A stretch of 64,000 nt of DNA from contig CAZUMW010000015.1 of NCBI GenBank assembly GCA_964621615.1, positions 1 through 64,000 on the forward strand, in the 5' to 3' direction. Of the stretch, positions 33,836 through 42,647 are shown piece after piece (positions within the stretch are counted from its first letter, which is position 1; each line of letters opens with the position of its first letter). The position numbers were made by a program, and so were the translations under genes. Source of the DNA: CAZUMW01 sp964621615 (GTDB lineage Bacteria > Desulfobacterota > WTBG01 > CAIYCZ01 > CAIRTM01). The notes beneath the pieces are model-generated. The model did not search any database. It was not told the DNA's origin and saw only the letters and a list, made by a program, of their open reading frames with translations.

Positions 33836-35134
33836 ATGAGCCGAATAGAGCATATTCATGCGCGAGAGATTCTTGATTCCCGTGGCAACCCTACGGTAGA
33901 AGTCGACGTATTGCTTGAAACCGGTGTGATCGGAAGAGCCCAGATCCCTTCGGGCGCCTCAACAGGATCGCGCGAAGCGCTTGAGCTTCGTGACAATGAC
34001 AAAAGCAGGTATCTTGGCAAAGGAGTCACCGAGGCTGTTTCGCGCGTAAATACAAAGCTGCAGCCGGAGCTTGTCGGACTTGAATCTGTCGATCAGCCCG
34101 GAATCGATCAGACAATGATCGAGCTTGACGGGACCGAAACAAAATCAAATTTCGGGGCCAATGCGATCCTGGGCGTTTCTCTTGCTACCGCAAAAGCTTC
34201 AGCCATTGAGCTCAACATTCCGCTTTACCGATATATCGGCGGCGTCAATGCAACCACTCTGCCTCTTCCGATGATGAATATACTGAACGGCGGCGAGCAT
34301 GCAGACAACAATGTTGACATACAGGAGTTTATGATTATGCCGGTGGGCGCCGACTCGTTTGCTGAAGCTATCCGCATGGGCGCTGAAGTGTTTCACAATC
34401 TCAAGTCGGTGTTAAAAGATAAAAATCTCAACACCGCTGTCGGCGATGAAGGCGGTTTTGCCCCGAATCTTCAATCAAATGAAGAAGCCCTGCAGGTTAT
34501 TATGCAGGCGATAGAGCGTGCCGGATACCGTCCCGGAGACGATATTGCTCTTGCGCTTGATGCGGCCGCAAGCTCTTTTTACCGAGACGGCGCTTATATT
34601 CTTGAAGCAGAAAAAAATAAGGAAAACAGCTCAGATGACATGATAGCGTTTTATCGCTCACTGATGGACAGATATCCTATTGTTTCAATCGAGGATGGCC
34701 TCGATGAAAATGACTGGGCCGGATGGGAAAAGATGACGCAGCGCCTCGGCGATTCTGTGCAGATTGTCGGTGATGATTTGTTTGTCACCAACACAGCCAT
34801 TCTGTCAGAGGGAATTAATCGCGGTGTGGCAAATTCAATACTTATCAAGCTCAATCAAATCGGGACACTGACAGAAACATTAAATGCAATAGAAATGGCG
34901 AAAAGAGCACGCTATACAGCTGTCGTGTCGCACCGATCCGGGGAAACAGAGGACACAACAATTGCGGATCTGGTCGTTGCCTGCAATACCGGACAGATTA
35001 AAACAGGATCGGCATCGCGCACCGACCGTATAGCCAAATATAATCAGCTTATCAGAATCGAAGAGGAGCTCGGCCCCATATCGCTGTTTCCTAAAATGTC
35101 AGCGTTCTATAACATGGGTGCCAAAGAAAAATGA
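33836..35134 (+). CDS. eno: Enolase
   Basis: 432 residues, full length. Interconverts 2-phosphoglycerate and phosphoenolpyruvate. Signatures: ILDSRGNPTVE at residues 10-20, GDEGGFAPN near 205, the metal ligand region SIEDGLDENDW near 285, GDDLFVTN and SHRSGETEDT near 365. AAGGAG precedes the ATG. It overlaps pcm by four bases and lies near apgM, which catalyses the previous glycolytic step. Confidence 0.98.
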   Translation: MSRIEHIHAREILDSRGNPTVEVDVLLETGVIGRAQIPSGASTGSREALELRDNDKSRYLGKGVTEAVSRVNTKLQPELVGLESVDQPGIDQTMIELDGTETKSNFGANAILGVSLATAKASAIELNIPLYRYIGGVNATTLPLPMMNILNGGEHADNNVDIQEFMIMPVGADSFAEAIRMGAEVFHNLKSVLKDKNLNTAVGDEGGFAPNLQSNEEALQVIMQAIERAGYRPGDDIALALDAAASSFYRDGAYILEAEKNKENSSDDMIAFYRSLMDRYPIVSIEDGLDENDWAGWEKMTQRLGDSVQIVGDDLFVTNTAILSEGINRGVANSILIKLNQIGTLTETLNAIEMAKRARYTAVVSHRSGETEDTTIADLVVACNTGQIKTGSASRTDRIAKYNQLIRIEEELGPISLFPKMSAFYNMGAKEK

Positions 35135-35784
35135 GCGATTCCGAACAGGATTTTACCCATAAGCGGCGGCAGATGGTCGCACGGCAGATTAAAGCGCGCA
35201 ACATTACCGATGAGAACGTGCTGCGCGCAATGGAAACGGTTCCCCGAGAGGCGTTTGTAACCGAGCAGTTCATGTCGGAAGCATACAGCGACGGGCCACT
35301 GCCTATCGGAGACGGACAAACAATATCGCAGCCCTATATCGTTGCCCTCATGACCCAGAGCCTCGGAATCAGGCCTGGTGACACCGTGCTCGAAATAGGA
35401 ACGGGCTCCGGCTATCAGCTTGCAGTGCTGCTCAGCATAACCTCACGGGTCTATTCAGTTGAGCGAATGCCGGCGCTTGCCGAGCAATCGAGAAAGCGCC
35501 TTGAATCGATTGGATATCCCTCTGTAACCATAATAACTGGAGATGGCACCCGCGGCCTTCCAGCGCACGCTCCATACGATGGTATTATTGTAACCTCTGC
35601 CGCGCCTTCCGTGCCGGAGCCGCTTAAGGAGCAGCTTGCCGATGGCGGACGACTGGTAATTCCTATAGGATCACGATTCAGTCAGATTCTGTATAAAACA
35701 ATCCGTAACGGTACAGAATTTACACAGGAAGAAATAACCCCGTGCGTTTTTGTGCCCCTTATAGGTGAGTACGGCTGGAAGTAA
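35131..35784 (+). CDS. pcm: Protein-L-isoaspartate O-methyltransferase
   Basis: 217 residues. SAM-dependent repair enzyme for isoaspartyl residues in aged proteins. Signatures: PREAFV near 36, the substrate loop GDGQTISQPYIVA near 58-70, SAM-binding VLEIGTGSGYQLAVL near 84-98 and PYDGIIVTSAAPSVPEPL near 145. The start overlaps the eno stop (ATGA), so the two are translationally coupled. Confidence 0.95.
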   Translation: MSDSEQDFTHKRRQMVARQIKARNITDENVLRAMETVPREAFVTEQFMSEAYSDGPLPIGDGQTISQPYIVALMTQSLGIRPGDTVLEIGTGSGYQLAVLLSITSRVYSVERMPALAEQSRKRLESIGYPSVTIITGDGTRGLPAHAPYDGIIVTSAAPSVPEPLKEQLADGGRLVIPIGSRFSQILYKTIRNGTEFTQEEITPCVFVPLIGEYGWK

Positions 35785-35834
35785 CGCTTTACAGGAACAG
35801 CTCAATAGGTAAAACATCATAGCTTGAGGTGATT

Positions 35835-37046
35835 ATGAAATTACGTGCTTTTGATCATCTGACCATCAGCAGCTCGTCAAAAATCGTATTTTTGATCATG
35901 GACGGGCTCGGCGGCGTTGAACGTGAAGACAAAGACGGCACTGAGCTGGCCTGCGCCCGCACTCCCAACCTCGATCGTGTTGCAGCTGATTCAGTATGCG
36001 GCCTGCTTGACCCCATTGCGCCGGGCATCACCCCCGGAAGCGGTCCGGCTCATTTTGCCTTGTTCGGCTATGATCCGGTGGAGTACAATATCGGCCGCGG
36101 CGTTCTTGAAGCAGCCGGCATTGATTTTCCCTTTTCAGAAAAAGATGTGCTTGCACGCATAAATTTCTGTACCGTTGATAAAAATGGAAACATAACAGAT
36201 CGACGAGCAGGCAGGATCGCAACGGAAGATAACGCCCGGGTATGCGAAAAGCTGCAAAACAACATTAACAAGCATCCAAAGCTCGACGAAATAATTATAA
36301 AACCCGTAAAGGAACACAGGGCGGTAGTTGCATTTCGCGGAAGCGGTCTTTACGGCGACATTGAAGACACCGACCCACAGAAGACAGCCGTGGCACCCAT
36401 CTCCCCAAAGCCCATAGATGATAAATCCCAGCTGTGCGCACAGATAGCGTCCGATTTTATCTCACAGGCAGGCGACATTCTTTCCGATGAAAATCAGGCA
36501 AATATGCTGCTGCTGCGCGGTTTCGCTAAATATCACCCCTATCCATCTATGACCGAGCGCTATAAGCTTAATCCGATCGCCATCGCCTCGTATCCGATGT
36601 ACAAGGGCATTGCCCGGCTGCTTGGAATGACTGTTCTTGAAGGTCTTACCAGCATTGATGCTGAATTTGATGCGTTTGAAAAAAATTACAATGATTACGA
36701 TTTCTTTTTCATTCATGTAAAGCCGACAGACTCAAGCGGTGAGGATGGAGACTTTGACAAAAAGGTCAGAATTATTGAAGAAGTCGATTCTTATATCCCT
36801 CGAATTCTCGAACACAATCCCGACGTACTTGTTGTAACAGGCGATCACTCAACGCCTGCGCTGCTGAAGAACCACAGCTGGCATCCGGTCCCAGTACTGC
36901 TGCGCTCATCGTGCTGCCGCAAAGACAGCGTAATATCCTTTAGCGAGGAAAGCTGCCTGCGCGGAGGATTGTGTAAAATGGAAACCGTGCACCTTATGGG
37001 CCTTGCATTGGCAAACGCAGGCCGACTGTCGAAATTCGGTGCGTAG
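35835..37046 (+). CDS. apgM: 2,3-bisphosphoglycerate-independent phosphoglycerate mutase, ApgM type
   Basis: 403 residues from an ATG five bases after GAGG; a GTG at 35829 is the alternative. Alkaline-phosphatase-superfamily metal sites: FLIMDGLGG near 18-26, the PGSGPAHFALFGYDP segment near 62-76, FFIHVKPTDSSGEDGD near 295 and VVTGDHSTPA near 335. This is the archaeal-type (aPGAM) enzyme rather than GpmI or GpmA. It interconverts 3- and 2-phosphoglycerate and lies near enolase, the next step. Confidence 0.93.
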   Translation: MKLRAFDHLTISSSSKIVFLIMDGLGGVEREDKDGTELACARTPNLDRVAADSVCGLLDPIAPGITPGSGPAHFALFGYDPVEYNIGRGVLEAAGIDFPFSEKDVLARINFCTVDKNGNITDRRAGRIATEDNARVCEKLQNNINKHPKLDEIIIKPVKEHRAVVAFRGSGLYGDIEDTDPQKTAVAPISPKPIDDKSQLCAQIASDFISQAGDILSDENQANMLLLRGFAKYHPYPSMTERYKLNPIAIASYPMYKGIARLLGMTVLEGLTSIDAEFDAFEKNYNDYDFFFIHVKPTDSSGEDGDFDKKVRIIEEVDSYIPRILEHNPDVLVVTGDHSTPALLKNHSWHPVPVLLRSSCCRKDSVISFSEESCLRGGLCKMETVHLMGLALANAGRLSKFGA

Positions 37047-37074
37047 TTTTATGCATGGACAGCTGTGCTGCGCA

Positions 37075-39096
37075 ATGAGCATCGATAAGGAAATACAGTA
37101 TATTAAGGACCAGCTGCATTACCATAATTACCGGTATTATATTTTAAATGATCCTGAAATATCAGATGCCGCGTATGACCGCCTCTTCCGCCGGCTGCAG
37201 GATCTTGAAAAGAAACACCCGAACTGCATAACAGCCGACTCTCCGACACAGCGCGTCGGGGCCAGACCTGTATCAGGATTTGATCCCGTTACGCACCGCC
37301 CGCCGATGCTCAGCATAGCCAATGCGCTTACAGATGATGAAGTATATGACTTTGACAGGCGTATCAAAAACAGGCTGACACGGGAAACCGGCGTAAGCCA
37401 TGATTCCATAGAATATGTCGTTGAGCCAAAGCTTGACGGAATAGCGGTTGAGTGTATTTATGAAAACGGCTATTTCATCACCGGCTCTACCCGCGGCGAC
37501 GGGGAAACCGGAGAGGATATTACCCACAACTTAAAAACAATACGATCAATTCCGCTTGTATTGACCCCTGCTCCGGGCATAATATCTCCACCGCGAATAG
37601 CCGTGCGGGGTGAGGTTGTCATGAATTATGCTGATTTCAAAAAGCTGAACGAGCTCAGAAAGCATGCCGGTGAGCCTGCTTTTGCCAACCCGCGCAACGC
37701 AGCTGCCGGATCTGTCAGGCAGCTTGACCCGCGCATAACCGCACAGCGGACGCTTGATGTTTTTTTCTACGCGATAGCAGAATCTTATGCTGCACATGCC
37801 TTCACCCACTTGCAAACCCTGAGCCGTATTTCTGAGCTCGGCCTGAAAAAAAACCCGCACGCGTATTTGTGTAAAACTATCGATGAAGCGCTAGACGCGT
37901 GCCGGAAAATCAGCACACTGCGCAGCTCTCTGCCCTTCGGCATTGACGGTGCTGTTATCAAGGTTAATGATCTGAAGTTGCAGGACATATTATCTACAGT
38001 CTCGAGAAGCCCGCGATGGGCGATTGCCTACAAATTTGATGCAGAGCAGGAAACAACAACTGTGACAAACATTTCCGTTCAGGTCGGGAGGACCGGAGCT
38101 GTTACACCCGTTGCAAAGCTTGATCCGGTTACGGTTGGCGGCGTTGTGGTTAAGAGCGCGACCCTGCACAATGAGGACGAAATAAAACGAAAAGATATTC
38201 GCATAGGCGACACCGTTATGGTGCAGCGCGCCGGTGACGTCATTCCCGAAATAGTAAAAGTAATACCCTCACGCAGAAGCGGCGGTGAAAAGATCTTCAT
38301 CATGCCTGACCGCTGCCCGTCCTGCTCTTCGCCTCTGATAAAGCTGCCAGATGAGGCTGTATACCGCTGCGTTAATATGACCTGCCCCGCCCAAACAAAA
38401 GAGCGCATAAAACATTTCTGCTCCCGGCGCGCTATGAATATTGATGGGCTCGGGGTGAAAATTATTAATCAGCTTGTCGACCTCGGTATCGTGCAAACAG
38501 CTGCAGATATTTATTCGATACCTTTTGATACGTGGGCCCGGCTCGATCGCATGGCAGAAAAATCAGCTGAAAACATGGTGCGTGCAATACAAAAAAGCAA
38601 ATCATCGGGACTTGAGCGGCTCATATATGCGCTCGGCATTCGTCACGTTGGTGAGCATACGTCAAAATTACTTGTGCGTCATTTAGGCAGTATAGACGGC
38701 ATACGTAACGCTTCTCGTGATCGGCTGCTGGCTATAAATGAAATAGGTCCTGAAGTGACTGAAAGCGTTACAGGATTTTTTAACAACTATGACAATAATA
38801 CAATCATAGAACGGCTTAAAAGCGCTGGTGTAGATATGAGCCCCCGGGAAAACACAGGCAGCGGAGCGCTGCAGGACAAGACATTTGTCATAACCGGCAC
38901 GCTCAGCATCCCGCGCCAGGAATGTCAGCGGTTAATTGAAGAAAACGGCGGCAAATCAACATCAAGCGTTTCGCGCAATACCGATTATGTCATTGCCGGC
39001 AGCAGCCCGGGCTCAAAACTTGATAAGGCAAAACGTATGGGTGTTACTGTTGTGTCGGAGGGTGAATTTTTCGCCCTGATTGGGAAGAAATTATAA
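37075..39096 (+). CDS. ligA: NAD-dependent DNA ligase LigA
   Basis: 673 residues from the ATG at 37075; the frame is open further upstream into apgM, but MSIDKEIQYIKDQL is the typical N-terminus. Domains in order: Ia (HNYRYYILNDPEISDAAYD), adenylation domain with catalytic lysine in EPKLDG near 120, OB fold, four-cysteine zinc finger (CPSC...C...CPAQ near 410-435), helix-hairpin-helix repeats and a C-terminal BRCT domain (KTFVITGTL near 602). Seals nicks in replication and repair. Its stop lies 21 bases from the convergent kinase gene. Confidence 0.97.
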   Translation: MSIDKEIQYIKDQLHYHNYRYYILNDPEISDAAYDRLFRRLQDLEKKHPNCITADSPTQRVGARPVSGFDPVTHRPPMLSIANALTDDEVYDFDRRIKNRLTRETGVSHDSIEYVVEPKLDGIAVECIYENGYFITGSTRGDGETGEDITHNLKTIRSIPLVLTPAPGIISPPRIAVRGEVVMNYADFKKLNELRKHAGEPAFANPRNAAAGSVRQLDPRITAQRTLDVFFYAIAESYAAHAFTHLQTLSRISELGLKKNPHAYLCKTIDEALDACRKISTLRSSLPFGIDGAVIKVNDLKLQDILSTVSRSPRWAIAYKFDAEQETTTVTNISVQVGRTGAVTPVAKLDPVTVGGVVVKSATLHNEDEIKRKDIRIGDTVMVQRAGDVIPEIVKVIPSRRSGGEKIFIMPDRCPSCSSPLIKLPDEAVYRCVNMTCPAQTKERIKHFCSRRAMNIDGLGVKIINQLVDLGIVQTAADIYSIPFDTWARLDRMAEKSAENMVRAIQKSKSSGLERLIYALGIRHVGEHTSKLLVRHLGSIDGIRNASRDRLLAINEIGPEVTESVTGFFNNYDNNTIIERLKSAGVDMSPRENTGSGALQDKTFVITGTLSIPRQECQRLIEENGGKSTSSVSRNTDYVIAGSSPGSKLDKAKRMGVTVVSEGEFFALIGKKL

Positions 39097-39117
39097 GAAA
39101 GAGGTGTTCAGGACATT

Positions 39118-41607
39118 TTAAACACGATCAATTATCCATTTTTTTATGATTTCAAATACCGCCTCCCGGCGTATCGGCTTTGACAAATAATCATTCATTC
39201 CGGCTTCGAGACATCGCTCGCGGTCTCCCTCCATTGCATTTGCGGTCATGGCAACAATCGGAACCTTCATATAACCCAGCTTTCTTATTTCTTCACTGCT
39301 TGTCAAACCGTCCATTTCCGGCATCTGCAGGTCCATGAAAATCATATTGTACTTTGCGCTGTTTTCCACATATTTATCGATTGCTTCTTTGCCGTTCCGT
39401 GCAACTTCAACATTGTACCCAGCTTTTGTAAGCATGGTTACCGCAAGCTTCTGATTAACCGGATTGTCCTCGGCTAGCAAAATGGAAACCGATCTTTTCA
39501 AATCTTCAGCAACCGAGTGCTGTGTGGCTATTCTTTTGCTTTCAAGCTGTTTTTCTGTTTCTGAAGAACCGCTGAGCAGATGCTCTATCATCTGCAGCAA
39601 TTTTTTCCTGTTGACCGGCTTGGGCAAAAAACCATCAAATCCTGAATCCTCACAGCGCCTGGCATCATTGTTGATATCAGATGAAAACGCGATAATGGGT
39701 ATATAGCCGATATCCGAAGATTTCACTTGTCCCGGAATTGTGTAGGCATCGGCATCGGCCATCTGTACGTTTATGGCACACATATCAATCGGGGTGCCCT
39801 TTAATCTATATGAGTTTATAGTATCAATAACATTTGAAACACAGTCGGTTGTTGTTACTGTAATGTTTGCCGCCTCAAGAATACGCTTCAGTATTTGAAT
39901 GTTGGTTACATTATCATCGGCAATCAATATATGCTTGTTCGCAAGAGAAACGTCAAAAATACGCTTTTTGTATGATTTTTCAGATTTATGAAACCAGGCC
40001 GTAAAATGAAATGTGCTCCCCCTGCCCTTTTTGCTTTCGGCCCATACATCGCCATTCATAAGATTGGATATTCGTTTGCAAATTGTAAGCCCCAATCCTG
40101 TTCCCCCGAATTTTCTGGTTGTTGAGCCGTCTGCCTGCTTGAAGGCCTCAAAAATCGTTTTAATTTTTTTCTTTGGTATCCCTACCCCCGTATCTCGGAT
40201 ACGAACGTGAAATTTTACGCTTGTTTCATTTTCTTCATCAACATCAACAGACAGCTCTATTTCGCCCTGATCGGTAAATTTGGAGGCATTGCCCATAAGA
40301 TTTACCATAACCTGCCGAAAACGGTGCGGGTCGCCCTTTACTTCAGCGGGAACATATTCGCTAATTCTGTATAGAAGCTCAATGGGTTTTGAGCCGATTT
40401 TAGGCCGTATGAGCTCGCAGACATTATATGTCAGTATTTCCGGATCAAAATCAATATTTTCGAGCTCTATATGCCCGGCCTCTATTTTTGAAAAATCAAG
40501 TATGTCATTTATAAGGGTGAGCAGCATATCGCCGCTGTCTTTTATTGCGTTAAGAAAATCATCCTGCTCATTGTTGATCTCCGTTTCCATGAGCAGATCG
40601 GTAAAACCGATTATCGCATTAAGCGGCGTTCGTATTTCATGGCTCATATTGGCAAGGAAATCACTTTTAGCGACATTGGCAACTTCAGCCATGACAGCCA
40701 TCTGATTTGCACGCTCAATGGAGCTTTCAAGCTGTGTATTGATATCGGCAAGCTCTCTATTCGCCAGTTCATATTTTGTTTCGGCTTCCTGCTGCTTAGT
40801 GCAGTCGCGAACAATCAGCACGCAGTCTGTTTTGTTCCCCTCGGCATCGTAAAGCCAGCTTATATGCTGCAAGACGGGTACAGCGCTCCCGTCTTTTCTG
40901 AGATAATATCCATCTACTGTATTTGACCCTGATTCAGCATGTAGCCCCCCGGTTAACCGCTGAATGGATTGTTCGTCGATAATGTATTCAGTCCCGTTTG
41001 TTAAGGTATACGTATCCGGATGTTGAACAATAAAATCATACAGTTTAATTCCTGTCACCTGGTCTTTTTCAAACTGGAGCATATCGAGAAAAACCCTGTT
41101 TGCCTCTTTTATCACCATCCGGCTATCGCATACCAGTATTCCGTCAAGTGAGCTGTTAATCAGCTCGTGCAGAAATGTAAGTGTGTCTATAAATTCAGCA
41201 TGAAGTATTTTTTCCATGTGCTTTTTTTGCAGTCGCTCATATTCCCGATCCACAAACACTATCAGCATATCGAGGTCCTGTTTGTCAATACACTGAACAG
41301 CCCCCGATGATAAGAGGCTGCGGGCAGTGCTGCTTTCATATGGGTACATAACGGCAATCACCGGTATATCGAGCTTAAAATGCTTCAGGCAGGAAAGAGC
41401 TGCCTTGGTGTCACGGGAGTTCCGGCTGGCATCGGCAATAATGATATTGAACGTAGTATCATTTTCAATTACTAATTGGGCGTCCTCGGTGAAGGATTGT
41501 ATGCGCTCGCACGATACAGCATATCCGACACTGGTTAATTCATGAACAGCACGTTGAGCAAAAGTATCGCTGTTATCAATAACCAGTATGGATAATTCTT
41601 TTCTCAT
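39118..41607 (-). CDS. Hybrid sensor histidine kinase, REC-PAS-HisKA-HATPase-REC-REC
   Basis: 829 residues, no membrane segment, so cytoplasmic. An N-terminal receiver-like domain (LVIDNSD; aspartate in IIADAS near 57) leads to a PAS domain (about 140-275), a HisKA domain with phosphohistidine in NMSHEIRTPL near 320, a HATPase (GTGLGLTICKRI) and two receivers. The first C-terminal receiver has asparagine (CAINVQM) where the phosphoacceptor aspartate belongs, so it is probably not phosphorylated; the last (MIFMDLQMPEMDG) is canonical. A GGDEF response regulator lies 21 bases upstream on the same strand, suggesting a shared pathway. Confidence 0.9.
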   Translation of the reverse strand: MRKELSILVIDNSDTFAQRAVHELTSVGYAVSCERIQSFTEDAQLVIENDTTFNIIIADASRNSRDTKAALSCLKHFKLDIPVIAVMYPYESSTARSLLSSGAVQCIDKQDLDMLIVFVDREYERLQKKHMEKILHAEFIDTLTFLHELINSSLDGILVCDSRMVIKEANRVFLDMLQFEKDQVTGIKLYDFIVQHPDTYTLTNGTEYIIDEQSIQRLTGGLHAESGSNTVDGYYLRKDGSAVPVLQHISWLYDAEGNKTDCVLIVRDCTKQQEAETKYELANRELADINTQLESSIERANQMAVMAEVANVAKSDFLANMSHEIRTPLNAIIGFTDLLMETEINNEQDDFLNAIKDSGDMLLTLINDILDFSKIEAGHIELENIDFDPEILTYNVCELIRPKIGSKPIELLYRISEYVPAEVKGDPHRFRQVMVNLMGNASKFTDQGEIELSVDVDEENETSVKFHVRIRDTGVGIPKKKIKTIFEAFKQADGSTTRKFGGTGLGLTICKRISNLMNGDVWAESKKGRGSTFHFTAWFHKSEKSYKKRIFDVSLANKHILIADDNVTNIQILKRILEAANITVTTTDCVSNVIDTINSYRLKGTPIDMCAINVQMADADAYTIPGQVKSSDIGYIPIIAFSSDINNDARRCEDSGFDGFLPKPVNRKKLLQMIEHLLSGSSETEKQLESKRIATQHSVAEDLKRSVSILLAEDNPVNQKLAVTMLTKAGYNVEVARNGKEAIDKYVENSAKYNMIFMDLQMPEMDGLTSSEEIRKLGYMKVPIVAMTANAMEGDRERCLEAGMNDYLSKPIRREAVFEIIKKWIIDRV

Positions 41608-41628
41608 ATATTCAGATTAATGGAATGT

Positions 41629-42552
41629 CTATGAATACGTTTCGACTCTGTTTCTGCCGTTTTCTTTAGCGGTGTATAATGCTTCATCTGCAAAACGGAT
41701 GAGTTCGCTGTGGCTTTCAGGAGAGTTTTCAGGCATAGAGGCGATTCCGAGGCTGATGGTTACATATATTTTTGTGCCGTTGAAAATGAAATCATATTTT
41801 TCAACATTTTCACGAATACGCTCAGCAAGTATAAGAGATTCCTCAAGGTCGGTGTGAGGCAGGGTTATTGCGAATTCCTCACCGCCATAGCGGGCGGCCA
41901 TATCAACATCACGTATACTGTTCTGAAGAATGGCGGCAAGAGATTTCAGTATATCATCGCCTGCCTGGTGGCCGTGCGTATCGTTGATTTTTTTAAAATG
42001 ATCTATGTCAAGAAGAACACAACCGAGCGGGTATGCATATCTTCTCGCACGGTTATATTCATCCAAAATGCTTTCCTGAAAATGGCGGTGGTTGAACAGA
42101 TTGGTCAAGCCGTCTTTTTTAATGAGCTCTTCAAGCATCCTGTTTTTTTTCTGAAGCTCATCCCAGAGGTTTTTCATTTTTATCTGTGTTTCAACCCTCG
42201 CCTGAAGCTCACCATGGTCAAACGGTTTCGTAACGTAATCAGCTGCTCCGATTTCAAGCCCGCGTATTTTATCAACAGAGTCGGTTTTACTGGTCACCAT
42301 GATTATGGGAATATCTTTTGTGGTCTTATCGCTTTTAAGGTGCCTGCATGCTTCATGACCATCCATTTCAGGCATCATAACATCAAGCAGAATAACGTCG
42401 GGACGAAAGCTTTTTGCAGTATCAATGGCAATTTTTCCGTTCTCCGCTGTTGTTACTTCGTAATTTTTCTTGGTCAGCAGCGTTGTGGCAAGACGCCTGA
42501 TAACTTCATTATCATCAACCACAAGAACTTTGTTTTTATTATTTTCATCCAT
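41629..42552 (-). CDS. PleD-like response regulator with diguanylate cyclase (GGDEF) domain
   Basis: About 307 residues from an ATG at 42552 (frame open to 42603). The receiver domain has LVVDDNEVIRR and phosphoacceptor in VILLDVMMPEMDGHE near 55. A short coiled linker leads to a GGDEF domain whose active site reads GGEEF near 225, compatible with c-di-GMP synthesis. No RxxD inhibitory site is evident. It precedes the hybrid kinase by 21 bases, and its product could act on the PilZ proteins in this window. Confidence 0.92.
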   Translation of the reverse strand: MDENNKNKVLVVDDNEVIRRLATTLLTKKNYEVTTAENGKIAIDTAKSFRPDVILLDVMMPEMDGHEACRHLKSDKTTKDIPIIMVTSKTDSVDKIRGLEIGAADYVTKPFDHGELQARVETQIKMKNLWDELQKKNRMLEELIKKDGLTNLFNHRHFQESILDEYNRARRYAYPLGCVLLDIDHFKKINDTHGHQAGDDILKSLAAILQNSIRDVDMAARYGGEEFAITLPHTDLEESLILAERIRENVEKYDFIFNGTKIYVTISLGIASMPENSPESHSELIRFADEALYTAKENGRNRVETYS

Positions 42553-42647
42553 ATACTTATTTCTCGACGAAAAATAACGCAACTTTACCCGGCATATCTC
42601 CAAATTGATTCTGCTTAACTAATTATATTAAAAATAACCAACATAAA

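Noticed and set aside
41710..42618. 302-codon frame antisense to the GGDEF regulator
   Set aside because: Its composition (Phe/Ile/Cys-rich) is that of reverse-complement coding DNA and the opposite strand has clear motifs.
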